Assembly: GCA_002633005.1 (NCBI GenBank)
Contig: NMRA01000621.1
Coordinates: 58,168 to 122,167 of the forward strand
Direction of reading: 5' to 3'
Length of the DNA: 64,000 nt
Origin: Phoronis australis
Lineage: Eukaryota; Phoronida; Phoronidae
In this document: positions 25,330-39,400 of the stretch, one piece after another
Position numbering within the stretch: the stretch's first letter is position 1
Layout: each line of letters starts with the position of its first letter
Made by a program: the position numbers and the translations under genes
The notes under the pieces: model-generated
Told to the model about the DNA's origin: nothing
What the model saw: the letters and a program-made list of their open reading frames with translations, nothing else
Databases searched by the model: none

Positions 25330-25362
25330 ACCCCCTCCCCCCCTACCCCTACCCTCCCCCCT
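25330..25362 (-). other. G-quadruplex-capable G-run cluster (minus strand)
   Basis: The plus strand is C-rich (ccccct, cccccccta, cccctaccct, cccccct). The minus strand therefore has four or more runs of 3-7 G separated by 1-3 bases. No gene function can be tied to it. Confidence 0.6.
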
Positions 25363-28020
25363 CACTGGCACTCGCCGGGGGGTCCCCTCAAGTCAAGGGA
25401 CCGCTCAAAGCTGGTAGTTCAGATCCACTATAACGTTTCTAAACCAATTAAAACCAAGTGCGGTACCATTTGTGTTTTACTCACTTCAAATACCTTGAGG
25501 AAATAATCACTTATTCGTACAGTGAAAAATTACTACATATAAGTGAAAATGATTGATTGAGCCTTTAATTGGTGGTTCACGATCGACCCCAATGAAGATA
25601 GTGAGTTTTTCAATGCTTATTTGACAAAGAATATACAATAATAAGACTTAGTTAAGCCCAGAAAGAATTGAGACTGACACCTAACAAGAGAACTGTTCGG
25701 GTCACCTTGAAGTACGGTATTGAGTATGCATCTCAGTGAAATCGTGTTTACTGTGGTATTTTTTGTTGTTGCTGCAGTGTTGTCACCTGATGCAGTTTTA
25801 AGTGTTAGCCCTATCAAACGGGGCATTTCCAAAAACGGATATTATGAAGTGGGTTACTCAACGACACAAACGAGTATTAACCTTTCAATAAAAGCCTTCC
25901 ACTCCTCAAAAACATTATACAGGACGCCAGAAAGAAAAAAGTGTGGCCAACCCGCCCGCGTCTAAATTCGCGGGACCGTTTCATGCAATGGCACGTGCCG
26001 ACTCTTCAATTCTAGTAATCAATGATATGAAAAGGAATCTTTGACGGAGAGAAATGTGGCGATGGTTATAGTTTCGTGTTTCCAATGTTTAAGTCATAAA
26101 ATTGTGAATTAAACGCATCTTTAACATTCCAAACTAAAGCCATAATTATTTCCGCTGGAACAATGAACCTCTGCTTAACCATTCATTTTGTCACGTGACA
26201 CGCTTTTACCTTTTTCAAACCGAGGTGATCTTCCAGGGATAAAAACATATAACAGAAGACATTCATGGGTGAATTGTTCGTTTATTCAATTTCATGGAAA
26301 TCTAAGGACTAAAACAAATGATATGATTACTTTTTGAGTAGTTTTGATTCTGAAGGATTTCGTTCACTCTTTGTTGGAACTACACAAAAAGGTGCATTTT
26401 GTAACAACGGTAGAGAGAGGATTTCATTAAGGTTGCTCCTTTCAAAACAATCCAATACAAAGGGTTGTTTATTGAATGTCAAGGCAATTAATGAGAATCA
26501 GTTTACCCCGGCCTTCTAATGCATCACCATCGTATAAAGCTGCTGTACACACGCGAGCTATCAAAGTGTTATTGATTTAAACTACTTTATTATCGCCCGG
26601 TTTATAACCTTTTTACTCGACTTTGGAACTCGACAATATTTTTCACATTTTCCCTTCTGCTTGAATACGACGGCCAGATAATTTTCTCTAATTCTATACC
26701 TCCAGTATATTATGGTTCACTTGGATGACCAATTGCACTTTATGACACGAGCAATAAAGCTATAAGTTCTTGTTTGAATGTGAAATCTCCAGTTTCTATG
26801 GGTCATTGTATGCGAATGTGGACCAGACTCTCATCTGCGTGGAGTATAATGTACTGGAACCCAATATAATAAATCTGGAGTTTGTGGTAAAGTTGAACAG
26901 AAAATGCCACAAAAAATTTCGAGTTCGATTTTCGAATAAAGAACGGGATTGCGTTGAAGCGTCTCGGCTCTCCAGCTGTCTGATAAAATTTTATCCAGCC
27001 TCTCGTTGGAACTTAGATGTACACTTGTGCCCCCGGCCACGGGATATCGAGCGAAGGGATTAGCAACACAATCTCGACGGTTCGAAAGGTCATAACACGG
27101 TAGGCCTAGGTGTACGGTTAATTCTGCAGTAAAATCGTTATTTTCCCTTTTCCCATAATCTTGCGCACTGCAGCAAAAATATTCGCTGTCTGTATCACTT
27201 TTGCCCATTGTCACACACAAGCATACGTCCATCATATGTAGGCGGGTATAAAGCTGCGTTTCAACTGAGAAAGAACTTTTAATTTAAACTTCAGGTGTAC
27301 AACTGGTCTCTATTTGTACTAACACAGATGAGAAACGGTTTCTGGACCTGGTCAGCTCGTTGTTACCTGACCAGAGATTCGGCGCGTAAAATGAATAATC
27401 CACCACAAAAAGCCAACTTGTAGAACTGAACCGTCATTTCTTTCTAAGCCTGTAAGTCACCTTCAAATTGATTAAGGAATTATTCGAGTCCAATTTTAAA
27501 AACCTTGGTTTAGTACGGAATTTTACCTGAATCAATACTCGGCTGCTATTCCGACAATACAACCCAAAATTTTAATTCCTCCGTCCAACAAATTGTCATC
27601 AAGAGCCTGTATTGGGTTTGAAATTCCTCGACTTATAAACAACGAAATACCAGTCTCTGCTCTAAATATAATAAAAACACATTCTTTGCAAGCATTCTCC
27701 AGGTTCTTAACCAATTTTATTATTAGCAATTACGATCCAGTTTGTCATACTTCCAATTGCTTCATATGTAACAGTATCTAATTGTATTGTCAAAATCTCC
27801 TGGGCTGTGCCAGTCCACTTCTTGGTTCCTGGCGTGTCGGTCGTTTTCAGCACTAATTCACTTTGTTTTCTTAAGTATTCCTACTGATTTTTGCATTTCC
27901 ATTCATTTATTTATTTTGTACAGGGGACCTTCTTATTACAGGTCAATAACTTTTAGAAGGCCTCCAAATTGAAACCAAATTTTAATCATTGTATTATTAT
28001 AATTTAATGTAATTAAAAGT

Positions 28021-28210
28021 GTTCTCTCTCTCTCTCTCTCTCCCTCCCTCCCTCCCTGCCTGNNNNNNNNNNNNNNNNNNNNNNNNNNNNNNNNNNNNNN
28101 NNNNNNNNNNNNNNNNNNNNNNNNNNNNNNNNNNNNNNNNNNNNNNNNNNNNNNNNCCTGCCTGCCTGCCTGCGTGCCTGCCTGCCTGCCTCCCTCCCTG
28201 CCTGCCTCCC
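28021..28210. repeat. CT / CCTC / CCTG microsatellite with internal assembly gap
   Basis: (CT)n grades into (CCCT)n and then (CCTG)n. 94 N (28063-28156) interrupt it, and the right flank resumes in CCTG and ends in CCTC/CCTG. The ORFs crossing it are artefacts. Confidence 0.92.
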
Positions 28211-28522
28211 ATTTGCGCTGTTTTGCTGGCTGAAAACGAAAATCAACATAAAGCTGGTCTTCAAATATATTCAATACAATGATCAGATTCCATTTCAATC
28301 ACCAACTCAACTCACACGTAATTCGTGTACCTGGTATACATTATTTTCAAATTCTTAATTATAGGATTGCCCAACACTAATAAAGTCTAACGCTTGAGTA
28401 GTTGATAGCTTCAATATTCTTGTCGGACATGGGAAAATAATCCTACCATATTAGGAAATAATAAGAGAATGATTTTATCAAATTCCATTTTCGTTTTCGC
28501 CAGCTTAGGAGGGTGAAATGCA

Positions 28523-28574
28523 ACTTAAATTATTGAACTGGAAATAATCAATTATTGAACTGGAAATAATCAAT
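28523..28574. repeat. 24-bp direct duplication
   Basis: attgaactggaaataatcaa occurs twice in tandem. Confidence 0.8.
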
Positions 28575-29284
28575 AATGTAGTAAAACCTTAGCATTGACT
28601 AGGACAGTGTGTCCCAACATTAAACACAATTTTAAAAATTCAAAATTAAATAAATTAAATTTCATTACTACATCATTATCAGTGAGCATGTGAATGGTAT
28701 GTTTACAAACAAGTTCATACATCCAGAACAGTTTACTTCATGCCTCCTCAAACATCATGAAGCTGAACATTTACATACGGTGGCTCAAACAGGACATACA
28801 ATTTTTCCAACATTTACCAATTATTTGTTTGTTTTAGCACTTTTTGCTTTATAACACACTAGTGTACAACGTTTCCAACTGGGTGATAAAGAGAAAAAAA
28901 TACAAATTACAGAGCAAATTTGTAAATGTCAGAAAAAATGCCTTCCTGTTCGGGAATTCAGATAACCAGACCATAAAAATAACACAAGGTATTAAAACAG
29001 CCTAATGACTGCAATGTGAATCAAGCATAGAGCTAACATTATCCCGTAGATGGACTAGCAATTCGTTCTCCTACAGGTAAAAACTGTTATCAAAGTCTGT
29101 AAACGATTCCCTTTCATCAAAAATTGTAAGAGCAAAAACTGAAATTCCTGTAAGTAATGACAAGCTCATTATAACAACAAAGATGACATAAACAAGGCTG
29201 AATAATAAATCAACATGAACAATAGGTGCACAGACCACTTTTTCACATAAAATCCACCTGCTCTTCAGTGCTAGGGATTTCTAT

Positions 29285-29410
29285 CGCAAATGTCTATTTC
29301 TCATTTAGCCTGGCTATATGCAACATACAACAAACAGCAAGGCTGAACGAGAGATAGACATTTGTTATTTAAAGTCTCTCGCAAATGTCTATCTCACGTT
29401 TGGCCTGGCT
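29285..29410. repeat. Hairpin plus direct copy (caaatgtctat... element)
   Basis: caaatgtctatttctcattt and gagagatagacatttg are inverted, with agcctggct and aaggctgaac in the arms. A third, direct copy (gcaaatgtctatctcacgtt) follows at 29382. It is probably a small foldback element with partial duplication. Confidence 0.6.
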
Positions 29411-29732
29411 GTATTAGGATGTGACATACTCCGTGCTCGAAACGACCAAAACTGATCGGTGATGCACTGTTCCGTATACAGTAAAATCTCACCAATTTAG
29501 GACACAACATGTGGGTCAATTCATTTTTCCTAAATGACATATGGTCCCAAAATGAAGCTACATCCAATCCAAGTTATGTACCATGGCTACCAACAGATGG
29601 CATTTCAAATAATTTTGGGCATTCATAACAATATAAGCAACATGGCTTGGAATGACCAATGACAAAAAATGAGGAAAATTTAAAAGGGGACCTATCGTTC
29701 CACAAATAAATAGGCTTGTGTGATAGAAATAT

Positions 29733-30364
29733 TTTATTGTTGTAAAATTTAACTGAAGTAAACGTTTTTGTATGAATGAAGTCAAAATCATGATAAAAAA
29801 GACGAAAAAGATGGAAACTGGAATCAAAAAAGAGGAAATCTCCTTAAAAGAGGAAAATTCATAGTCCTAAGGAAACCCTTGAAAAATAAAAAAGGGTAAT
29901 TTTGGCAATTATTTTGTCCAAATTTTGTAAGACTTCATCACAGGAGTGACCAACATGTCTGTTACTGTTACTGCCATTGTTGATGTATGATACAGTAATG
30001 TGTGCAACACTTGCTCTACTATTACTGCCATTGTTGATGTATGATACAGTAATGTGTGCAACACTTGCACTACTATTACTGCCATTGTTGATGTATGATA
30101 CAGTAATGTGTGCAACACTTGCACTACTATTACTGCCATTGTTGATGTATGATACAGTAATGTGTGCAACACTTGCANAAATAAAAAAGGGTAATTTTGG
30201 CAATTATTTTGTCCAAATTTTGTAAGACTTCATCACAGGAGTGACCAACATGTCTGTTACTGTTACTGCCACTGTTGATGTATGATACAGTAATGTGTGC
30301 AACACTAGCTCTACTATTACTGCCATTGTTGATGTATGATACAGTAATGTGTGCAACACTAGCT
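29733..30364 (-). other. PROSER3: Probable 3' UTR of the PROSER3-like gene
   Basis: The first AATAAA on this strand that I see past the minisatellite is at 29738-29733 (plus strand tttatt). The UTR would contain the 54-bp tandem repeat. True length is unsure because a single-N join at 30178 duplicates part of this stretch. Confidence 0.4.
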
Positions 30365-30367
30365 CTA
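29961..30367. repeat. 54-bp minisatellite in the PROSER3-like 3' UTR, interrupted by a join
   Basis: The unit ctactattactgccattgtt-gatgtatgat-acagtaatgtgtgcaacact-tgca is repeated four times to 30177. After an N at 30178, the left flank and two to three more units recur up to the stop codon of the gene at 30365. Confidence 0.88.
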
Positions 30368-30404
30368 CTCCTCTTCCACCTCCTGCAGCAACCTGTCAAT
30401 TTTT
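30365..30404 (-). CDS. PROSER3: PROSER3-like last exon and stop
   Basis: The acceptor is tttttatttgtag. It encodes (R)KIDRLLQEVEEE and TAG at 30367-30365. It completes a ~30-residue C-terminal coiled coil in frame with the previous exon. The 54-bp minisatellite begins directly at the stop codon. Confidence 0.78.
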
Positions 30405-33400
30405 CTACAAATAAAAATTGAAGAAATCAGAGATTGAATAAATCCCTCATCAACTACAAGATTCGGTAATTCCACATATTTCACACAAAAAATGACATGA
30501 CAAAACTGTCATTTTCGATTTTTCAAAGGCTTATTACTTTGCTACAAATAGTTGAAACTTTTACCATATATTGTTTCACTCGGTATGATGTCTACACAAC
30601 ATAAACCACACTAGTAATGGGTTGGATTTTTCTTCATTTGTATTTTTGTGGAGAAATTTGACAAAATAGAATTTCGCTTGTCGGCCATATTGTGTGCTAA
30701 ATAAGTGAAGAATTACCGTAAAGCTTTTCATGCTAAACTACACTGCAAGGCATTGTACAGTACACCTATTAGGGTTACCACAATTTGGCTAGAAGGGGTC
30801 TTGCTCACTTCTGCCTTCCGATATGAAAATTTTCTTCACCGAAGACAAATCGTACCCCTCTCCTTCCCCTGCCATATTCAGCCCCAAAATTGAGGCATCC
30901 TCGGCTGTGGCTAAGAGCCCAAAACTTGATTTTCAACAAATTTCCACACGCAGTGTGGCCTAGTGGCATAAGTGCCCACTTCCTTTACTCAAGGTCGTGT
31001 GTTCGAGTCCCACTGAGGCACACTGTTAGACCCTTGAGCAAGCTTTCTAGCACCTCAGTTCTGTTTTAATAAAGCAAAGAATGGTTCCAGGTAATCAGTA
31101 CAATTGTGCCACTTGAGTGGCCTGCCCACGTCTGGCACGTGTACCAGACCACGTGCAATTATTTTCTCACTCAGCCATTTCTGAGTTTCTCAATTTAAAT
31201 ACTTCGATCATTTCAAACTCAGACTGTTATCATAATGGTAGTACACACATAAAAAATAACTGCAGGCGGTCTGCTACACACTGTACCAGTGAGACGCGCC
31301 CCAGGCCATTCACGAGGGCCCATTGCACTGTTCACCTGAAACCATTTTTATGCTTCATGCATATATATATATATATAATATACTAGCTAGAGACCACACT
31401 CAGACCACACTCAGACCCACAACCTCGAGTATAGAAAGTGGACACTCATCTCACTAGGCCACACCTCTAGTGCACACATTGATATTTTCAATGATTTTGA
31501 ACAGCAAAACGGAAACTTCCAGTCACGAAATATAATATTGCCTTACACTTGCTTAACATGAAGTCGATACAAAATAAGCAGACCGTTATCAAATAACTTC
31601 ACAAGAAGATCGCCCCAATGGATAAAAAGACATTAACTCCAATTGCAACTACAACTTGAGTCAATGGACATGAAATCTAATTCAAATTCAATCAGCATGG
31701 AAAGCAGTGTGAACTGATGGGGCTACCCTCATTGTAAATATTACATTAATAATAATAATAATAATAAAGTTATTATCAAGAGCATACAACATCCTCATTT
31801 TGGCACTAAACCATGCAAAATAGAATTTGTGTATTCAGTATCCTCCACAAAAGAAAATTCAAACTCGGCTGGAATGACAAAATTCATGTACATGTTCGAA
31901 ACTTCATGTCCATACTGAGAGGAGTTAGTGTGTTAGTCTAGGAACAAATGCATTGATTGAAGTGGTATCACAGGTCCTAATTTTTCAGAAATGACTAATC
32001 TCCCAACACTTCAAACTCATGGCATAAGATTTCAAACTTAACACAAGTAAGCCAAACCCATCATGGCAAAACGCAAACTCAGCACAGTGACAAGTCAATA
32101 CAGGTTGTGGAGAACACTGGCCTTGAGTAATCCATGCTATGGATCTATAGAACATGGCAATGAAGACCGCGACAACCAAGGATATGGGAAAATGAATATA
32201 ATTTTGAAGCCTTACAACTTCAGATTATTACAAAATGAAATTTGCTGGTTTATAGAAAACTTAAATGCTGGGTATGAGTCATCTTGGTCATGATGACCGG
32301 CGAATAGATGAACGTGATGGTGAAAATGACGGTAACAGTCACTTACAGGGATCCCCACATATTGAGAACCAGTTTTCTCTACTGAATAATGGGCATCAAA
32401 CTGGTTCTCAAAATCTGGGGACCCCTGCAATTGACTCCTGCCAAAATGACAATGAACAATGGAAAACCAAATGACAGTTTAACACACTTGAAGGATTTCA
32501 AGGTGACATCTGCTACTATACTCATCCAGTTAACACACTCATCACGGAAGTTTCAAACTTTTCAAATTTAAATGTCCATGTTCAGTTATAGTTACACATG
32601 TAATGTGAACACCAATCTAGGAGAATTTCAGCCTTCAAAACCCACTCAATTAGCTTAATAACACTGCATTGTCGATGCTTATGCGACATTTGTTTGGTTC
32701 CAGCATGTATGTCGTTCCATTAAATACTGAACTGTGACTTCTTAAACATTTATTTTTGTAAACCATGCTAAGATTTTTTAGTTTCTCAGTTTCAATGTTC
32801 ACATAGTTAGCGAGTAGGGTACTTATTGATAAACAGTATGTGATACTTATTGATCAACAGTATGAGGTACAAGTAAGCACACCAAATACTGTTTTTCCAT
32901 CATGACTACTGATACCGTTACAGTGAAAATGACGAGCAGAGATCTGTTGACTCAGCATTTCTGCTGTACTAGCATTCCTACCTTGTTAGTATTTCAATAA
33001 ATTCACAACCGATCATTGGAACCACGATGGATTGCCACTATGATGGGAGTTCCCAACCGATCATTGTAACCAAGATGGATGGCCACTATGATGGGAGTTC
33101 CCAACCGATCATTGCAACCACCATGGATGGCCACTATGATGGGAATTCTACTTGCGCTCCACTGGCATGACAGGGAATTCCCCAGAATTTCATCCGATTG
33201 CTTTCAGCATATGCTGTTTTGTTTTACCGTACTCGTCCGGGTTATCGCCTTGAATGCTTAAACTGAGAATCTAAAGAAACAGGGGGTGGGGGTAGGCCGA
33301 GCATGGGTGGTATCCCGGACTAGTACGGAAATAACAAAAATCCAACTCACCTCAACTGCTCCTCGTAAACACTTCGCTGCTGTCGGAGCTGGGTCAGTAA

Positions 33401-36400
33401 GAGATCTTCGGAAAATTCGTCATCAGAGGAGACTTCTGAAAAGAAAACCGATGAAATACAGTGAATGACTATCCAAATACTTTGGCCCCTGATTACCAAA
33501 TTCGAAAAAATGACTGCAAGTGTCATGCAATTTGACTGGTCAATTTCAGAGTCAAATTTTGAGTAAAGTTGGGTGGTCACGGATTCTGACATCGTAACTA
33601 AACACAACATTTGTCGTACATATACTGCAGTAATTGTTTGTTTTTATTTAGCAGCATTCTGCTGTTATTTTCCTAAAGTGATGAAAAGCATCTCTGCTAT
33701 GTCCGTTGCTATAAAACCTCCTCATAACAGATAATAAAACTGGTCAGAAAATGTAAACCTTTCACTATTTTCTCACTAGTTTCCATTGGTAGAGACGTAC
33801 AACAAATTAGAATNGGCAAAGAAAACAATTAATTTTCTAGAATATGAATTTATGGAAGCTTCACCGTGATTTCAAAACCATAACCACAGCAACAAAACTA
33901 GTGGGAACAAAAAGTTGGCCTGGTAGTATGAATGAACAAAGTTCTTTCAAATTTATGATGCTTACTCCCTCCCTCTTTCATTGTTCCACCTGTTGGGTGA
34001 CATAGCAGTGAGGGTTGTAGTCACTTACAGGGGTCCCTCATTTAGAGAACCAGTTTTCTCTACTGAATAACTGGCATCAAACTGGTTCTCAAACTGCAGG
34101 ACCATTGTAAGTGATTATTGCCACAATGGTAGGACACATGGCCAAATATACAGTTGTCAAAATTTTTTAAGCAAACTCACTCCATATTACAATAGGTTCT
34201 CAAAACTAACAATATTTGAGCATTTTAATTTTGAAAAACGATGAAAGAAACAATTTCACTGCAAAGAGGCTCACAAGATTTTTCTGCAGATTAAGATTGG
34301 TCACAATAAATGATTTTCCTAGCTGTGCATTGTAAGACAACCACTTGGGTCTTATCTCGCAACCCTGTGACCAATCTATGTGACATAGAAAACTGAACCA
34401 TCTCCCAGTTGTAACAGAGGTGGTGCTGAAACCACAGACAGGACTACCACACACAATTTGCAGTTCATATTGTCAAATTCAATTTATAGACTGATATTAA
34501 AACTCTGCTTGCTATCACCAGTGCTAATACCTGGTGTAATTTCTGATCCAGTTGATTTTAGTTTTCAAAATAAACTACACAGACAGCCTTCAACAGAACT
34601 CTGGTCAGACTGTACCAAGCTATAAGGAGCTTTTGTTTGGAAGTTTAGTTGAACTTTTGGTGCAATAAAATAGCATTTTTGTTAACCTTGGTTATTGTTT
34701 AATGTGACATTATTGTGACTAGCCACCAAGTATTTGTTTATGAATAAACTTGCGCAGTTAGCTGTCACAATTTCAACACAGTGCATTGAGATTTAGCCAG
34801 AACTGAAACAGGTTTTTCACCATAGGTGACTGACAGGTGTGGACCCGGGATTATGACCACGCAGAAAGGGGTCTGACAAGCGCTCCATTATTCCTCCATC
34901 ACAGCAATACAGGAGGAACCAGACCCCCTGAACTCACTGGATTCGCTTCTAATCTGTTTAATAAGGAATCATTTATCAAAACACATCATGCTTCAAAAAT
35001 GTTGTTTTCGTTCAAGCAGTACAAGACCTTGAACTCTCTGCATTACTATACCTTGAACATTGATCCAGGGAATTGATGGATGGATATAACTTAGTGCAAA
35101 CAAACTACATCAGTCATGTGCACAACCACATGCCAAACTAGACATAGTAACTAGAAGGTAAACAAGTACTACCCTATCGGGGAAATATCTCAGGCACATT
35201 AGTAACTAGAAGGTAAACAAGTACTACCCTATCAGGAAAATATCTCAGGCACATTAGTTTCAAAGCATGCTCAGCAGCAAAAAAACAGTAAAACTGAGAC
35301 CACGAGTACTTTAAATACAATGGTACTATATCATAAAGCAACCCCACACCTAAAGTACACGATATTTTGAATACTGACCTATGGTATAGTGTACTGTTAA
35401 GACAAAGCCCAATCAATACACTTCACTGGGTTCATATGTCCTAAATAATCAAGCAGACCTACTGCAAAGGTCGCGGTATCTATAACAAGGACACAAATTT
35501 CATGTTCCGGTAAAACACGCATAAATTATGAACTTCCAAATGAATCCTTGTTGACTTCAGGGACTCAATTAAAATTAAATTTATTGTTTCAACCAACAAA
35601 TGATCCATATATTCTATAACAGTTTAAGACTGAAATCTTCAACTAGTAACTGCCTATTCTTTGATACAATCTGAGCGTCACCCATGACTACCGTACTCCT
35701 ATGAGTCAACGCCCAAGCTCGGCTTACCATTCACCACTCAAATTTTAAAAAATTTACTTTTGAGTATTCATGCTTGGCTTAATTATCACTCCCTCTATAT
35801 GCTCGAGACTTTCTGAACGCCCACTCTGATCAGAATTTTGACCTTCAGAGCAGTACAGTTAACCCAGTGAACTATCTGGGAACGCACCTACGCCCAACTT
35901 CTCAAAATTCTGTTTTCAACATCCCATTAATGCCCACCACGTGATTTTTTAGTTCCTCTTGGAAGTAACCCGAACAAGTACAGTACTTAGATGGTTACAG
36001 CAAGTGTAGAGTACAATCTTGGCGATTTCGAACAAAAACAATTGTCCAAAATGCCCCTTGTTCATTTGCCAAGGTCTTCAAAACGTTGTGAATGCCCGCA
36101 ATTTTTTAAATCTGTAGTACAACACATGAACAGTTAATTTGGTGATAAATATGTTTCATTATAATAAAATTATATTTCACTCATCGGCCATATTGTGTCC
36201 TAAATAGGTCAGATTTTACATCGGCCATATTGTGTCCTAAATAGGTCAGATTTTACATCGGCCATATTGTGTCCTAAATAGGTCAGATTTTACGGTACTG
36301 GTGAGCGGTGTGTTTGCTCTTAGATTTAACAAACTGCTCAAAGCCTTGTGAAAATCACTACAACACTATGGTAACCAATTTACAAACTATGCTCACTCCT

Positions 36401-39400
36401 TGGCGTTCCACTAAAAATAAAATGAAGTGACTCAGAAACGACAGTTCCGGCTGCTGTTTTGAAAAATGAACATCATTGCAAAATTTAAGTGTGGTATCTT
36501 TGAAAAGCTTAAACTGTTAAAATTTCAGCAAGATGGTTTACAATGAACTAACAGGGAGATCAAAACCAGAGCATGGACATTTGCCAAGATGATAACTCTA
36601 CAAAGGTTTCTCTGGAATGCCTCGTAGTAGTCAGGCACATACCATTCTACACAGGGCACAAATTAAAAGGGGAAATGGGAAGGCACAATAAAATAGGTTA
36701 CTGTAATAGAATTAGCATTTTCTGTAATGAAATGTGTTGAAGACAAACTGCACATTTTGTTGGTGTGTAATACTTATGCAGACCTCCGTCAGCAATATAT
36801 AAATGTAAATTTTGATAACCATAACCTTGTCCTACACTTCAACAACATTATGAAGACTCCTGATGCAAACATTGTAAAGTTCATATTTAGCCACAGCGTG
36901 TAGAGAAAATTTGTTTAGCTCTATTTTTTGTATTTAACTGTGCTTCTATATATGTTCACGCCACACGTTACACTTGTTTGCGTGACTTTCCTGTTACCCC
37001 CCTTCATTAGTCATTCTTTGCAGTATTTCACACCCGCAACTATCATGGTTTAAACACCATATCTCAGCTGATCGATTTTCTGATACTATGATTAATGCAG
37101 TGTTTCCAAGAAGGATTTTAGGGGTGACTAAGTATGTTGCACTTTTGCATGTCACTATAAGTAAAATGAAAAATGGAAAAGTTGCATAAAAAATAACTTA
37201 GAAAAGTGCTACACTGTGTTTTTGACAAGGTACCTTGAATATTATTCATACAACAGCTGTTTTGCATGAACATGTATTTTTTATCAAATTTTACTAAAAA
37301 TATATGGCCCCATGACCCAATCAATGGCAGATTGGTATACAGTTCAAAATTGAATTCTACACGCTTTCTATATACTTTTACTGAGTCAATGTTGGAAGTC
37401 TCGTAGATTTATGGCCCCATGCAGACCAGCTGATAAGGTAACTAGACTCATAACCTAACTTTTCCATGTGTCTTAATGCAGGTGTTTTGAACCTGTCTAC
37501 ATAAACAACTGATAAACAACTCATGTGCAGGAATCACTCAGAACACCTCAACAAGAGAACAACAAAAAGCCAAAAGGATCAGCAACACTTGACAGCTAAT
37601 GAAGCATTTCCATCTTGCACACAAGAGAAAGCTAAAATAACATTAATCAAAACTAACAAGGTCCATGTATGTTTTCCTATTGTGTTTTTAGAGTGCACTG
37701 GAATATGAATGGTTGACAAGTAATGGATGTGTGCCTGGTTTAAGTACATGTGACCATAACAGCATAGGTCATTTATTTCATTACCGTGTGTTGCCTATTG
37801 CGGGGGTGTTACAATGCTAGAGCCTATTGAAGGTCGTCAGTCCACATGAAGCTACAACAGTCGCAGTCATACGCCTGTTACTGTCTGGTACCCTGGATAA
37901 GCACTAAGTAGTGTGACAACTACCAGACTTAAGGCAGGAAAACCCTGCTTGATTTCGTAGCACTTGTGTTATGGAGGTGTGGCTTGACAATATACACAAG
38001 CTTGAATGTCATTGCGTGAGTTCACACATGTGCACCTCACCTACACGAGAAGAAGCATACAATGTAGGCAATGAGAAGACCTGTTTTGACACTAGATGCG
38101 GGACAACACTCGATCAGAATTTAAGGCTATGAATGGACCGTATCAACAAGTGTGTGTATTTAGTCAAATATCTACAACACTATACATAGACTTTAACTCA
38201 GTAAAAGGATATTTTCTGAAAGTAGAAAGTCTGAAGAAATCTATATTTGACTTATACCAATCTACATGCGTGCACCCAGCTGTAAAAAATGGGGGGCTCG
38301 AGTTTTTGAGAATCTGGACCTTTTACTAAGATTCACGGGGTACGTTTAGAGCTATGAATTTTGGTAGTTGCTGCCTTTTTACTGGACTTTTGTCACGTTT
38401 TCTACTTTTTCCAGTTTTTGTTTCTCTGAGGCAGACTTTTTTGTACACTTCCCCAAATGTGTGCGCACATATCTACCAATACTTGGCTCACATGACCATA
38501 TGTTAATAAATTTTGCAAAAAGGAAAGATACGTTAATAGTGGTCATTGTTTCACAGTCCTACATGTTGACCATAACAGGCTCTAGTTTAGGAAGAGACAA
38601 TGGAAGAGTCTGGGGCAGGCTTTTAGAGCTATTCCAAGTGATTTGCTGACAATTTCAAATCAAACAAAAGAAAATGTGATGATATTGCTACAGAAGACCT
38701 TAAATTTATGTAGAACCATAGAAATTGTCCAAATGTGTCTAAGTTTGGAGCATCATATCTCAGAAATTGTTGATATAAAACTTTCACATACTGTGCTGCA
38801 GGCAGTTCTGTATAACTGTCGGGAATTGATTTTTACTTTTGCAAGAGGGGCTATCAAAAACAGCAATTTTAGGATTTTTATGAGTTGAATTAAAAAGGAA
38901 TGATAATTTAGAAAATGTATTAACTATTTTAAGATGTCATCTTGAACATTTATATCACACAAAAATTTGTCAGGTTGTTGATAAAGTAGTTTTGCTATGA
39001 ATGTTCCTTTGTCTGCTAAGGAGACACGTCACGTGACCTAATTAGTGGCAGATCCATGTAAGTCAAAAATCAAATTCTATAGACTTTCGACTTTCACGAA
39101 ACATAAATATTCACACAGTTAATTTATTGTTCTGTAGATATTTGGCTAAATATAGACTTGCCAGACAAGATCCTACATAATCTTCATTAGTAAACAGGTG
39201 ATTTCACAGAAGCAATGGTTAAATCATAGTTAATCATATGTCCCTGAGAACATATCCACTCCAATGACCAACACATCCACTCCAGTGACCAACACATCCA
39301 CTCCAGTGACCAACACATCCACTCCAGTGACCAACACATCCACTCCAGTGACCAACACACTGTGACACCTAATAGTACGCTCAAACACCTGTGCCTTTAT

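Larger units (their letters stand above)
25363..29732. other. Intergenic region between the convergent genes, right part
   Basis: Non-coding as far as I can see. ORFs up to 134 codons (26.8-27.2 kb, both strands overlapping) show no family. It holds the gapped CT/CCTG repeat at 28.0 kb, a 24-bp duplication near 28.53 kb and a hairpin at 29.29 kb. Confidence 0.55.

Noticed and set aside
26770-27235. Overlapping 97-codon (+) and 134-codon (-) ORFs
   Set aside because: Both strands open over the same stretch without a family match; no splice signals that link to either gene.
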